Shown: positions 53,405 to 62,773, counted from the first letter of the stretch. The stretch is 64,000 nucleotides of DNA from Dyadobacter sp. CY356 (GCF_021440195.1 NZ_JAJTSZ010000003.1:1-64000), one strand, 5' to 3'. Translations and numbers: made by a program. The notes: generated by a model not told the origin, from the sequence alone.

Positions 53405-55903
53405 ATGTTTCAAAAAATATTAAAAGGTATTGCAATTTTTGCACTTTTCATTGGTCTGCTTATCGGCGGACTCGAACTTTGGTTTTATAAAAATCAGGAG
53501 GAAATTTTTGTAAAAGTGAAGGCAGCGGTTAATGAGGAAATTAATGGAAGTCTGGAAATAGAAGATTTCAGATTTCGTCCTTTTCAGGATGGATTTGGAT
53601 TTAATTTTACGCTCTACAATGTTGTTTTACGCGACAGTCTTTATAATCAGCACAAAACGGATTTGCTTAATGCAAAACTTATCCATGTAGCACTAGATTT
53701 TGCAAGTTTTTATAAGGGTGTTATCCGGCTTCAGAATCTGGTTATTCAGGATGGAGATGCTACGTTATTTGTCCGAAAAGATGGGTATACCAATCTCTCA
53801 CTTTTTGGCGCAAAAAAGACAAAATCCAAAAAGAAAGGCGGGAAGGGAGAACAGCTTATAAATAAACTGGGCAGAATTCACTTGTATAATTTTGGATTTC
53901 ATTTTGCAGATTCTACTACTGGGAAAAAGTTTGGGGCCGTTTTCCGGGACGTTACCAACCGGGTTAGTCATTCCGATTCTTCCTGGAATGCGAATATTAA
54001 CGGACCAATATTTTTTGAGGGACTTACATTTAAACCTGAAAAAGGCGGTTTTCTTATTAAGCAGGAGACTTTTGCTAACCTGTCACTTTCTTATAACCAA
54101 AGAGAGAAACATCTTTTCATACGCCCTTCATCCCAGCTTCGGGTTGCTTCACAGGATCTTATCGATATAAAGGGATTATTTGATCTGTCGGAAAAGCCGG
54201 CACATTTTAACCTTGGTTTTGGTGCCCGTGAAATTGAAGTAAGTAATGCCCTCAAATTGCTTCCGAAAAAAATTGCAGGTACACTTGACTCCGTCGGCGT
54301 AAAAACAAAGGTCGATGCCCGTGTAAATGTTGAAGGTATTTTCTCCCATGAACCGCCTGCGGTCCATGTAACTTTTGAAACGGATACTTTTCAGTATCAG
54401 TTGCCGATTGGGATGCTTCGAAACATGAAAGCAAAAGGGGTATATACTAATCAGGGTGATAAAACGAAGCCACCAGGGTTGCTGAATACTCAGGTTAATG
54501 TACCTGGTGTAAAAGGTTTGTTCGAAACATTGCCATTTAATTTTGATCTTAAAATTGACAATATCACAGATCCGATTGCTGTAATCCGCGGAAAAGTTAA
54601 AGCTGATTCTGCAACCGTTAGTGGTCTTTTAGATCCGAAGCGATATGTTGTCCGTAGCGGCGAAGCGTATATTCAGATTCATTATGACGGAAGTTTAAGA
54701 AATTTTTATAATCCAAAGACTGATCAGTTTAATGGAAAACTTGTGGGCAGGGTACTGATTGACGGTCTGGCTGTGGATTATGTTCCAAGGGCAGTGCATA
54801 TTTCAAAAATAAATGGTGACGTGTTTTTTGATGAAAAGGATTTCCTTATGCCCAGACTTAACATGAATGACGGGCATAATGCAATGTATATTAACGGTGG
54901 CATTACGAACCTGATACCCTATCTTTTTGGATCTCCCAGAATACTTAAAGCTTCGGTTGATATGAATATTCCAGACTGGAAAATGAACTGGATGGAAGTT
55001 TTTGTCGGCAAACGAACGCCAAGTCAGAAGAAAAGTAAGAAAAAAGTCAAACTTTCTGATTTGCTTGATAATGTAATTGACCAGATGGAAATTGATGCAA
55101 GACTTCAATCAAAGCACATGGTTTATCATAACTTTTCTGCTGATAATATGAAGGGGTCACTTTCGGTAAAAAACAATATTGTTGCCCTTAATAATTTCTC
55201 GATGAATGCTTTTGGAGGAGGTGTAAAAATTTCCGGTTCCATCCATAATCCATATTCGGCGGAGCCTCCGCGTGTACAGATCAAGGGAAATATCAGCAAT
55301 GCAGATGTCCATTCCGTCTTTTATTCTTTTAACAATTTTGGTCAAAAGGCAGTTACACATTTGAATTTGAAAGGAAAACTGAATACTGAATTCAACTTTT
55401 CCACAAATCTTAAAAATGATGCAACGATCATCCCTAAAAGTATGAAGGGGGAAGTGAAACTTGATCTGGAAAGGGCACAGGTTAACAATTTTGAGCCTTT
55501 TTTGAAAATGAAAAAGCTGATATTCAAAAATCGAAATCTTGAAAATGTTCGCTTTGCGCCCATTCGAAACGACCTTATTCTGAATGGAGAAGAGATCATC
55601 ATTAAACCGATGGAAATCGAGTCTAATGTGATGACTCTATTTTTGGACGGAGTTTACAGTTTTGGAAATAAAACGGATATGAGCATTGAAATTCCGTTCA
55701 GAAACCTGAGCAGAAGGGATTCCACTTATCAGCTTAACCCTAATGACCCGAAGAATAAAAAAGGTTCAAGAATTTATCTTCGGGCCGTAGATGAAAAAGG
55801 TCAGGTTAATATCAAACTTGCTTTCAGAAAAAAGAAGCAGGATAGTGGTGAAGAAAAGGACGAAAATGAAGAAGACAAAAAGGAAGAAAAAATTAAAAAC
55901 TGA
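53405..55903 (+). CDS. AsmA-like family protein
   Basis: An 832-residue envelope protein with one N-terminal membrane helix (GIAIFALFIGLLIGGLELWF) and a long beta-rich body typical of AsmA/TamB-like proteins, such as LEIEDFRFRPFQDGFGFNFT near residue 50. Such proteins carry lipids between membranes or help outer-membrane assembly. A highly charged tail (EEKDENEEDKKEEK) closes the protein. The stop TGA is directly followed by the stop (TCA) of the convergent response regulator gene. Confidence 0.88.
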   Translation: MFQKILKGIAIFALFIGLLIGGLELWFYKNQEEIFVKVKAAVNEEINGSLEIEDFRFRPFQDGFGFNFTLYNVVLRDSLYNQHKTDLLNAKLIHVALDFASFYKGVIRLQNLVIQDGDATLFVRKDGYTNLSLFGAKKTKSKKKGGKGEQLINKLGRIHLYNFGFHFADSTTGKKFGAVFRDVTNRVSHSDSSWNANINGPIFFEGLTFKPEKGGFLIKQETFANLSLSYNQREKHLFIRPSSQLRVASQDLIDIKGLFDLSEKPAHFNLGFGAREIEVSNALKLLPKKIAGTLDSVGVKTKVDARVNVEGIFSHEPPAVHVTFETDTFQYQLPIGMLRNMKAKGVYTNQGDKTKPPGLLNTQVNVPGVKGLFETLPFNFDLKIDNITDPIAVIRGKVKADSATVSGLLDPKRYVVRSGEAYIQIHYDGSLRNFYNPKTDQFNGKLVGRVLIDGLAVDYVPRAVHISKINGDVFFDEKDFLMPRLNMNDGHNAMYINGGITNLIPYLFGSPRILKASVDMNIPDWKMNWMEVFVGKRTPSQKKSKKKVKLSDLLDNVIDQMEIDARLQSKHMVYHNFSADNMKGSLSVKNNIVALNNFSMNAFGGGVKISGSIHNPYSAEPPRVQIKGNISNADVHSVFYSFNNFGQKAVTHLNLKGKLNTEFNFSTNLKNDATIIPKSMKGEVKLDLERAQVNNFEPFLKMKKLIFKNRNLENVRFAPIRNDLILNGEEIIIKPMEIESNVMTLFLDGVYSFGNKTDMSIEIPFRNLSRRDSTYQLNPNDPKNKKGSRIYLRAVDEKGQVNIKLAFRKKKQDSGEEKDENEEDKKEEKIKN

Positions 55904-56614
55904 TCATTCCGCTTCGTCTGTGAACATATAACCAACGCCTTTAAGTGTCTTGATATATCTATCGCCTAACTTCTCACGAAGCTTACGAATATGCACGTCA
56001 ACGGTGCGCTCCAAAACATAGATGTCGGCACCCCAGATTTTTTGCAATAATTCGTCGCGGCTGAAAACTTTATTAGGTGTTTGAGCAAGGAAAAATAAAA
56101 GTTCAAATTCCTTTTTAGGGAGCACAATCGATTTGTCCTGGCCTTGTGTTACTGTATAATTTTTTCGGTTAATCACTAAATCCAGTACTTCAATCTGATC
56201 ACCTGAATCCGCCTTTTGTGCTTCACGGCGGAACAAGGCGTTGATCCTGCTCATTAGCGCACGGGGCTTAATCGGCTTCGTGATGTAATCATCAGCACCA
56301 ACTTCAAAAGCGGCCACTTCAGAATATTCTTCTGAACGGGCTGTTAAAAATAAAATGTAAGTATGCTTAATATCCGGGTTCTGGCGTAGAATTCTTCCCG
56401 TTTCAATGCCGTCAAGCTGAGGCATCATAATATCCAAAAGGATAAGATCCGGAATAAAAGTTTTGGCTGTTTCTATGGCTTTTCTGCCATTTGAGGCTGT
56501 TTGAACGGAATATCCTTCTTTAACAAGATTGTATTCCAGAAGCTCAACTATGTCTGAATCGTCGTCAACTACTAATACCTTCGGTGCTGAGTGGGTTGCT
56601 TTTGCACTGCTCAT
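55904..56614 (-). CDS. PhoB/OmpR-type response regulator
   Basis: A 236-residue two-component regulator. The receiver has the acidic pocket VDDDSD, phospho-acceptor Asp61 (LLDIMMPQLDG), Thr91 and Lys113 (ITKPIKP). The C-terminal winged helix has KEFELLFFLAQTPNKVFSRD and YVLERTVDVHIRKLREKLGD, then IKTLKGVGYMF. No histidine kinase gene is next to it, so the partner is elsewhere. I chose the ATG at 56614; 56638 is possible. Confidence 0.93.
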   Translation of the reverse strand: MSSAKATHSAPKVLVVDDDSDIVELLEYNLVKEGYSVQTASNGRKAIETAKTFIPDLILLDIMMPQLDGIETGRILRQNPDIKHTYILFLTARSEEYSEVAAFEVGADDYITKPIKPRALMSRINALFRREAQKADSGDQIEVLDLVINRKNYTVTQGQDKSIVLPKKEFELLFFLAQTPNKVFSRDELLQKIWGADIYVLERTVDVHIRKLREKLGDRYIKTLKGVGYMFTDEAE

Positions 56615-56703
56615 GTGATGTTTCGGGGTTAAATCCAATTCGAAATTAGCTGTTGTGATTTTGACATTATCTACATTATTGCATTGTTAACAAAAACATA
56701 ACA

Positions 56704-57543
56704 TCAGCGATAAGTAATGCGGAAAAATTCCTGCTGTTCATTCGTGACGATCATATCAGTATTGCTGACAAACATTAAAGCCTCTGCCTGCTTCCTTACA
56801 AACTTAAAACAACCCAAAGGTTTTTTAAAGCTGATCTCGTTATTTTCGACACCAAATAATAATATCTTTCCATAGGTCAGCAACGCAAATATTTTACCGT
56901 CAGGGCTGATATCCGCTGAGGTAACCGGTGTATCAATTTGAATGCTGTCAAAAGGCGCAATTGCATAATTGCCTTTCTGAGCAGGAAGCTTATATAATCT
57001 TACATATTTATTGGTACGGCTCCAATTTTTTGAGAATAGAAAAAGATTTTCGTTGTGGTATAACATGGCCTCACAATCATAATTAAAATTGTCTTGTGAA
57101 GGCGGAAATTGTTTTTGGTCAGCGTAATTAAAGGTAATCTTTTCGGTTGTCGAATCTCCCGGAGCAATTTTATAGACCGTCAGCTGGCGTTTTGTGTTGT
57201 CATTATTTCCAAAATCACCGATATAAATCGTCCCGTTATTGTCCTCTGCAAGATCTTCCCAATCTGAATTTTTTGCATCAGGAATAGGTTTTGTAGACAA
57301 AAGCTTGCCCTTAAAATCAATTTCGTACAATTCGGGTTTTCCACCACTATCATTGTGTGTCCAAAAAGCATTTTTATTCTGGCTTTTGGCTATTCCTGAA
57401 CTTTCATTGGCCTGAATAGGTAATTTACCAATTTTGGTAAAAGTATAATGGGAATATATTTTGTCAAAACCATTAGCTTTATCCGGATTACAGGTAGAGA
57501 AAACAGTTTTTGCAGCAAATAACAGATAATATAACTTATTCAT
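56704..57543 (-). CDS. Predicted exported beta-propeller protein
   Basis: A 279-residue protein with an N-terminal hydrophobic stretch (LYYLLFAAKTVFSTC, a poor lipobox) and repeated strand-turn elements: ESSGIAKSQNKNAFWTHNDS, DWEDLAEDNNGTIYIGDFG, VTSADISPDGKIFALLTYG. These look like a six-bladed propeller. It resembles a conserved Bacteroidota protein of unknown role. The ATG at 57543 shares two bases with the ATG of the divergent exporter gene (CATG). A longer frame reaches 57573. Confidence 0.75.
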   Translation of the reverse strand: MNKLYYLLFAAKTVFSTCNPDKANGFDKIYSHYTFTKIGKLPIQANESSGIAKSQNKNAFWTHNDSGGKPELYEIDFKGKLLSTKPIPDAKNSDWEDLAEDNNGTIYIGDFGNNDNTKRQLTVYKIAPGDSTTEKITFNYADQKQFPPSQDNFNYDCEAMLYHNENLFLFSKNWSRTNKYVRLYKLPAQKGNYAIAPFDSIQIDTPVTSADISPDGKIFALLTYGKILLFGVENNEISFKKPLGCFKFVRKQAEALMFVSNTDMIVTNEQQEFFRITYR

Positions 57544-58762
57544 GAATCGTCCTTTACAATCACTTACAAACAAAGATAAAGAAACACCTGCTTACCTGAA
57601 GCTCGCAAGTATCCTTGTGTCACTAATCTCAGGAGTTTATATTCTCTTTGTGTTAAGAGAAACATTGATTCCTCTCGCATTTTCGGTTTTGCTTGCTATA
57701 CTTTTACACCCGGTTTGTGTCTGGCTTGAACATCGCCGTGTTCCGCGGATCGCAGCTATTCTGCTGAGTATACTGGTGCTGATAATTGTAATTTCCATAT
57801 TGTTATATGTGGTCACTTTACAAATTGGCAGTTTTGCTGAAGAGTTGCCAAGAATCACCGAAAAAGCCGAAATCATTCTTGACCAGACCCTGACCATGGG
57901 TGAGCGGTATCTTAGCCTGAGCCGTAGCCAGCAAGTAACGGAGGCGAAAAAATATCTGGTTGATATGCTCACCGAAGGACGTGCTTTTTTGTTGAATACG
58001 CTGGTAACGACAACCGGGGCCATTTCGACATTTATTTTACTTCCGCTTTATGTGTTTTTCTTTCTGCTTTATCGCGACTTTTTCAGAAGGTTTTTTTACA
58101 AATCCATAGCAGCTGTTCCTAATGAAGATCTGAATGCCTTGCTGAAAAAAATCTATGAAGTGATCCAGAGTTATTTATCCGGATTGTTTCTGGTGATTAT
58201 TATTGTAGGAATTTTAAACAGCATCGGGCTTCTGATTCTTGGCGTTCCTCACGCTATTTTCTTCGGATTTTTAGCCGGGTTTCTGATTCTGATTCCTTAT
58301 ATCGGGATTTTAATCGGATCATTATTTCCTGCTTTACTGAGTATAGTCACCATGGATTCTTACTGGTATGCTGTTGGTGTTATCGGTGTCATGAGTTTTG
58401 TGCAGTTTCTGGAAGGGAATTTCATTACACCCAATATTGTCGGATCAAAGGTGAGTGTAAATCCGATGGCGGCTATCGTAGCATTGTTTTTGGGAGGGCA
58501 GCTTTGGGGATTGTCGGGATTGATTCTGGCATTACCCGTTACTGCAATTTTGAAAGTTATTCTAGATACCATTCCAAGTCTGGAGCCATACGGATTTCTG
58601 CTCGGTGAACCTGTTCATGAAATCGAAGAAGATAAGGCAGAAGAGCTGCAAAAGATTGTGGAGCAGAAAGAAGTACATAAAAAACGATACAGAAATTATC
58701 GAAATCGTCCCCGTAAGAAACCGGAAGGACAGCCTGCTAATCAACCAAATAAAAATATATAA
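57542..58762 (+). CDS. AI-2E family transporter
   Basis: A 406-residue membrane protein of the AI-2E (UPF0118) family, exporters of autoinducer-2 or, in some members, Na+/H+ antiporters. It has about eight helices, with typical FGFLAGFLILIPYIGILIGS and NPMAAIVALFLGGQLWGLSG. A basic tail (KKRYRNYRNRPRKK) follows. Its ATG is at 57542, overlapping the divergent gene's ATG. A strong terminator follows. Confidence 0.9.
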   Translation: MNRPLQSLTNKDKETPAYLKLASILVSLISGVYILFVLRETLIPLAFSVLLAILLHPVCVWLEHRRVPRIAAILLSILVLIIVISILLYVVTLQIGSFAEELPRITEKAEIILDQTLTMGERYLSLSRSQQVTEAKKYLVDMLTEGRAFLLNTLVTTTGAISTFILLPLYVFFFLLYRDFFRRFFYKSIAAVPNEDLNALLKKIYEVIQSYLSGLFLVIIIVGILNSIGLLILGVPHAIFFGFLAGFLILIPYIGILIGSLFPALLSIVTMDSYWYAVGVIGVMSFVQFLEGNFITPNIVGSKVSVNPMAAIVALFLGGQLWGLSGLILALPVTAILKVILDTIPSLEPYGFLLGEPVHEIEEDKAEELQKIVEQKEVHKKRYRNYRNRPRKKPEGQPANQPNKNI

Positions 58763-58763
58763 T

Positions 58764-58803
58764 AAAAATAAGGATTCTCTTTATGGAGGGAATCCTTATT
58801 TTT
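58764..58803. terminator. Bidirectional terminator (AI-2E gene / gldH)
   Basis: AAAAATAAGGATTC pairs perfectly with GAATCCTTATTTTT around a 12-nt loop. Both arms give T runs, serving the plus-strand transporter gene and, read the other way, gldH. Confidence 0.9.
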
Positions 58804-59278
58804 ACTTCTCAACTTTTTCAACACAGATTCCAATACCCATCACAAAGGGAAGAGGATTTTGCCGCATCGATTGAGAGAGTGTGAAGGTATAAGTGCCGGA
58901 TCTTGGGAATTTATAATTGGTCAGAAATGGTATTTTGTGATCAAACAAATCACCCAAACCCTTTCCAAATGGCTTTCCTGTTATTTCATTAGAAATAAAA
59001 ACCTCCTGCAAAGTGGTTGACATCAAACTGCTGTCAGGCCCGGTAATCTTTCTTGTCAGATATAAATTATAGTATGGATACTGCAGAGTATTTCTTACCA
59101 GATAAAATACATTGTAAAGCTGCGTACTGTCTTTTATTTCAACTTTGAAAGAAGGCGTGTTTTTGATAAACCACTGGCCGTCATCAATGTCTTCATATGC
59201 TTTGTAAACAACATTTTTGTCACACCCGGCCAGTAAAATTCCAAAACAAAGCGTGGCAAACAATCCAAAAGTTTTCAT
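58802..59278 (-). CDS. gldH: Gliding motility lipoprotein GldH
   Basis: A 158-residue lipoprotein (lipobox LLAGC) of the GldH family, needed for gliding and T9SS function in Bacteroidota. Seen: DIDDGQWFIKNTPSFKVEI, YLVRNTLQYPYYNLYLT and TYTFTLSQSMRQNPLPFVMG. The length is normal. It supports the view that the secreted proteins in this window leave through T9SS. Confidence 0.92.
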   Translation of the reverse strand: MKTFGLFATLCFGILLAGCDKNVVYKAYEDIDDGQWFIKNTPSFKVEIKDSTQLYNVFYLVRNTLQYPYYNLYLTRKITGPDSSLMSTTLQEVFISNEITGKPFGKGLGDLFDHKIPFLTNYKFPRSGTYTFTLSQSMRQNPLPFVMGIGICVEKVEK

Positions 59279-59332
59279 GCGGGTATCAGTAAGTAGTGTG
59301 CAAAGCTAAGTCGCCGGACAAACGTTTCAAAA

Positions 59333-59833
59333 CTAGGAAGCGGTTTGTTCCGAAAAATAACGGCTGAGCCATGAGTTAGAGGCAGGCGTCTTCCAACGTT
59401 TCATCCATTGTGCCTTGGTAGTTACCTGATTGTCGAAAATTGTGGTATATGGTGTAATGATCTGCTCGGTAACCGCCTGTTTTATTTTAGGTACCGGAAT
59501 AGTTTCGACATTGTTGTAATCATCAAGATAGGCCAGTGAACGATCAAAGAAATCAATATTCAATCTGCTTCCGATTTCCTGTAACCAATGAACTGATTTG
59601 TCGATGGAACATCCACTTGGCGTTTCCTTGGATTCGTCGACGGCAATAACCACAAAACGGTGTTCGAAAATTTTACCGGATGCCGTAAGCGGCTGCCCAT
59701 GTGCTTCCCAACTTTCCAGAGCTGCTTTCAAAGTTTCAGTCAGGATACCAACTTCTTCATCCGTAAATTTTCGGTTGGCCTGATAAATCCAGACGCGGGC
59801 AGATAAATTTATTTCGCTAAAAGGGATATACAT
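59333..59833 (-). CDS. Conserved Bacteroidota protein (often misnamed ABC ATPase)
   Basis: A 166-residue soluble protein of unknown function: MYIPFSEINLSARVWIYQAN, TLKAALESWEAHGQPLTASG, FVVIAVDESKETPSGCSID and SVHWLQEIGSRLNIDFFDRS. This set is typical of a conserved family widely labelled ABC transporter ATPase, but no Walker A or ABC signature motif is present. The conserved Cys in PSGCSID and the W-x-A/x-W loops suggest a fold of its own. It lies between gldH and the Fe-S genes. Confidence 0.8.
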   Translation of the reverse strand: MYIPFSEINLSARVWIYQANRKFTDEEVGILTETLKAALESWEAHGQPLTASGKIFEHRFVVIAVDESKETPSGCSIDKSVHWLQEIGSRLNIDFFDRSLAYLDDYNNVETIPVPKIKQAVTEQIITPYTTIFDNQVTTKAQWMKRWKTPASNSWLSRYFSEQTAS

Positions 59834-59950
59834 GGTAATGTATTAAAGTATGATTTTATTTTTTCAAAAATTTCTTAAAATGAAACAAGCCTTGCAAATA
59901 CTAAGTTCGTAAATCACTTGACCTGAAGAACGAAGAATCTGGGATTTTCA

Positions 59951-60748
59951 TTACAATCCTTCTGCCTGCGCTACTAATTCTGCCAGGTCAAAAACTTTGA
60001 CACTGTCTTCCTTTTCTTTGTTTTTAACGCCATCTGTCATCATCACCATGCAGAACGGACAAGCCACTGCTATTGTCGTAGCACCGGTTTCTATCGCTTC
60101 CTCAACACGTTCAATGTTGATATCTTTTTTGCCGGTTTCGGGTTCTTTAAACATTTGTCCGCCACCAGCTCCGCAACAAAGCCCTTTGGTTTTGCAGCGT
60201 TTCATTTCAACCAGATCAGCATCCAGAGCTTCAAGCACATGACGAGGTGCCTCATAAATGCCATTTGCCCTTCCCAGATAGCAGGAATCATGAAATGTAA
60301 TTTTCCGGCCTTTGAAAGTTTCGCCACCTTCAATGCGGACTCTTCCTTCGTTAATCAATTGCTGTAAATATTCGGAATGGTGAATTACCTCATAGTTTCC
60401 GCCAAGTTCCGGATATTCATTTTTTAACGTATTAAAACAATGCGGGCAAGCCGTTACTATTTTCTTAACACCATACATATCCAGAACCTGAATATTGGAC
60501 ATGGCCAGCATTTGAAAAGTAAATTCATTTCCGGCGCGTCGGGCAGGATCACCGGTACAACTTTCTTCCGTGCCTAAAACGGCGAATTTTACACCTGCTT
60601 TGTTTAATATTTTTACAAAAGCTATGGTTACTTTTTTATACCTATCGTCGAATGATCCCGCACAGCCAACCCAGAAAAGCACTTCCGGCATTTCATTGTT
60701 AGCCGCCATTTCGGCCATGGTCGGTACTTTGTATGTTATTTCGTTCAT
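59951..60748 (-). CDS. CCG-domain (HdrB/LldE-like) redox protein
   Basis: A 265-residue protein with two cysteine-rich domains: FWVGCAGSFDD with TACPHCFNTLKNEYPELG, and FHDSCYLGRANGIYEAPRHV with CCGAGGGQMF and ACPFCMVMMTDG. These bind an unusual Fe-S cluster as in heterodisulfide reductase HdrB or GlpC/LldE. The gene follows the Fe-S membrane protein at 60804 on the same strand (55 bp), so they likely form one quinone-linked oxidoreductase complex. The electron donor is unknown; ETF-linked fatty-acid oxidation is a common guess. Confidence 0.88.
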   Translation of the reverse strand: MNEITYKVPTMAEMAANNEMPEVLFWVGCAGSFDDRYKKVTIAFVKILNKAGVKFAVLGTEESCTGDPARRAGNEFTFQMLAMSNIQVLDMYGVKKIVTACPHCFNTLKNEYPELGGNYEVIHHSEYLQQLINEGRVRIEGGETFKGRKITFHDSCYLGRANGIYEAPRHVLEALDADLVEMKRCKTKGLCCGAGGGQMFKEPETGKKDINIERVEEAIETGATTIAVACPFCMVMMTDGVKNKEKEDSVKVFDLAELVAQAEGL

Positions 60749-60803
60749 TGGTTTCTATATTATTGACCGGATTAACTTCGGGAAAAAGAAATAAAACAGA
60801 TTG

Positions 60804-62153
60804 CTAAACCTCATTTCTCAATTTTTCGGCCCAGTTAAAACGATCTCCCGGTGAGAATTTCCAGGGAGCCTGATTGGTATCCAGATTCTGAAACATTGCG
60901 TTCCAGGCCGCAGGCGCCTGCGCTTCATCCATGATTTTATAGCGGCGTAGTTGGAGAATAATGTCCAATGGATTAATCAGGATCGGACATTCCTGCACGC
61001 AGGCATTACAGGTTGTACAAGCCAGAATTTCTTCATTGCTGATGTAATCTCCCATCAAGCTTTTCCCGTCGTCAACAAATTTTCCATTATTAACCTGCAT
61101 ATTCCTGCCAATATCTTCCAGTCTGTCGCGGGTATCCATCATGATTTTACGAGGAGATAATTTTTTACCCGTAATATTAGCCGGACACGCGGCTGTGCAA
61201 CGTCCACATTCTGTGCATGAATATGCATCCATCAGGTTTTTCCAGCTCAAATCTGGCACATCTTTCGCGCCAAAACGCTCAGGAATAACATTTTCGTCTC
61301 CGGTTCCTGCTGTTGTAGCATCCGTTAAACCTAGCATAATTTTTACCTCTTTGGTAATATCCGGCATATTTTTCATCTCTCCCTTTGGTATCAGACGGGC
61401 AAAATAAGTATTGGGAAAGGCCAGTGCGATATGCAAATGTTTCGAATACGTGACATAAACAGCAAAAGTGAAAATGCCCAGGATGTGAAACCACCAGGCA
61501 AAACGTTCGTAAATCATGAGTGAAGTCTCATTCCAGCTTGCAAAAAGTGGTTTTAAAAATTGACTGAAAGCAAAATCACCCGTGCGGATATAATGCTGAC
61601 TTCCCATTTCCTGCAAAACGGTGTCGGCTGCATTCATAGTTAGGATTGCAACCATCAAAACAATTTCAAAAATTAAAATGATTTTCCCGTCAAGCTGCGG
61701 CCAGCCGTTCATTTCTCTATGTCGGGAAGACTGAAATCTTTCAACCTTTAAGATCGTGCGGCGGATCAAAAATATAAGACACGTTACTAAAACGCCAATG
61801 GCAAGAAATTCAAAAAAGCTGATCAAAAAGGTATAAAATGAGCCAAGAAAAGGAGCGAAAAGCCTGTGTTTTCCAAGTATTCCATCCAATACAATTTCTA
61901 GGACTTCGATGTTAATAAGAAGAAAACCGGCATAAACTACAAAATGCATAACACCAATCAGCGGCCTGTCAAACATCTTCTTTTGTCCGAAGGCGACGCG
62001 AAGCATAGTCGCAAAACGCATGGCAGGTTGATCTGTACGGTCCTCATCACGACCTAACAAGATCGTATTTCGAATCAGGCTGGCTCGCTTAAAAATCAGC
62101 CAGCCAACAATTCCGAGAATTGCTAAAAAGATGATCTGCTGGATTATGACCAT
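60804..62153 (-). CDS. Membrane Fe-S protein (HdrC/HdrE-like)
   Basis: A 449-residue protein. The first ~240 residues hold about six helices, with histidines suited to heme b (HFVVYAGFL, WWFHILGIF, YSKHLHIA). The last ~150 residues carry two [4Fe-4S] motifs, CTECGRCTAACP and CTTCNACVQECP. This is the cytochrome-b-plus-ferredoxin fusion of the HdrDE/GlpC/NarI-like group. With the CCG protein it could pass electrons to menaquinone. Confidence 0.88.
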   Translation of the reverse strand: MVIIQQIIFLAILGIVGWLIFKRASLIRNTILLGRDEDRTDQPAMRFATMLRVAFGQKKMFDRPLIGVMHFVVYAGFLLINIEVLEIVLDGILGKHRLFAPFLGSFYTFLISFFEFLAIGVLVTCLIFLIRRTILKVERFQSSRHREMNGWPQLDGKIILIFEIVLMVAILTMNAADTVLQEMGSQHYIRTGDFAFSQFLKPLFASWNETSLMIYERFAWWFHILGIFTFAVYVTYSKHLHIALAFPNTYFARLIPKGEMKNMPDITKEVKIMLGLTDATTAGTGDENVIPERFGAKDVPDLSWKNLMDAYSCTECGRCTAACPANITGKKLSPRKIMMDTRDRLEDIGRNMQVNNGKFVDDGKSLMGDYISNEEILACTTCNACVQECPILINPLDIILQLRRYKIMDEAQAPAAWNAMFQNLDTNQAPWKFSPGDRFNWAEKLRNEV

Positions 62154-62358
62154 AGGAATCAGGTTTGCTGCTACAATAACGGTGATTGTTCCAATTAGTA
62201 TGCAAGCATACTAAAAGCAAATATGATAAAAATGTATTTAGTTACAAGTTTAAAAATAAATAAATTTTTTTGAGCGAGTTAAGTTAAAGAAAGTCAGTGC
62301 CATAAGACTCAGTGAAGATAAAGTCATAAAAATTTTTCCAAATTATTTTCTAAAACAA

Positions 62359-62389
62359 TTTGGAAAAACAAATCCAAATTCTACCTTTG
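62359..62389 (+). promoter_or_regulatory. Promoter of tRNA-Phe
   Basis: TTTG at 62359-62362, a 19-bp spacer and TACCTTTG at 62382-62389 match the Bacteroidota consensus exactly. Transcription should start near 62396, 20 bp before the tRNA. Confidence 0.75.
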
Positions 62390-62415
62390 CAGTCCCAAAG
62401 GGAACGAGTTGAGCT

Positions 62416-62488
62416 GGTGATGTAGCTCAGTCGGTAGAGCAAAGGACTGAAAATCCTTGTGTCGGCGGTTCGATTCCGTCCATCACCA
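62416..62488 (+). tRNA. tRNA-Phe (GAA)
   Basis: Complete cloverleaf: acceptor GGTGATG / CATCACC, D-arm GCTC...GAGC, anticodon stem AAGGA / TCCTT with loop CTGAAAA giving anticodon GAA, T-arm GGCGG-TTCGATT-CCGTC, discriminator A. The CCA end is not encoded. Confidence 0.97.
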
Positions 62489-62490
62489 CA

Positions 62491-62527
62491 AGATCCTGTC
62501 AGAAAAATTTCTGGCAGGATTTTTTGT
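62491..62527 (+). terminator. Terminator of tRNA-Phe
   Basis: ATCCTGTCAGAAA pairs with TTTCTGGCAGGAT (one G-T pair), followed by TTTTTG. It starts a few bases after the tRNA. Confidence 0.85.
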
Positions 62528-62608
62528 TTTAGCTAAAACTGAAATTCATTAATAGTTTTGTGTTGCCCATAGTTATTTGTTAACTTGTTGATATAAAATC
62601 ATAAAACA

Positions 62609-62773
62609 ATGGTATTCATACTTAAAAAGGGTCAACGTCTGGAAGAGATACTTCCTCAGGGTACTTTGCCCCAAGGCAAGAAAAGGCTAAATGCTAAAAA
62701 ATATGTTGGAGCATTGAATTTAAAAGAAGATCCTTTAGTCATTCAAAAGCGGATGCGTGATGAATGGGAGTAG
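62609..62773 (+). CDS. VapB-like antitoxin (54 residues)
   Basis: A small basic protein: MVFILKKGQRLEEILPQGTL, then LNAKKYVGALNLKEDPLVIQ and KRMRDEWE at the end. It lies directly before a PIN-domain gene and overlaps it by 14 bp, the usual antitoxin position. The C-terminal half is typical of toxin-neutralising tails. DNA-binding motifs are too short to classify. Confidence 0.8.
   Translation: MVFILKKGQRLEEILPQGTLPQGKKRLNAKKYVGALNLKEDPLVIQKRMRDEWE

Noticed and set aside
59333..59833. ABC transporter ATPase
   Set aside because: No Walker A, Walker B or signature motif in the 166 residues.
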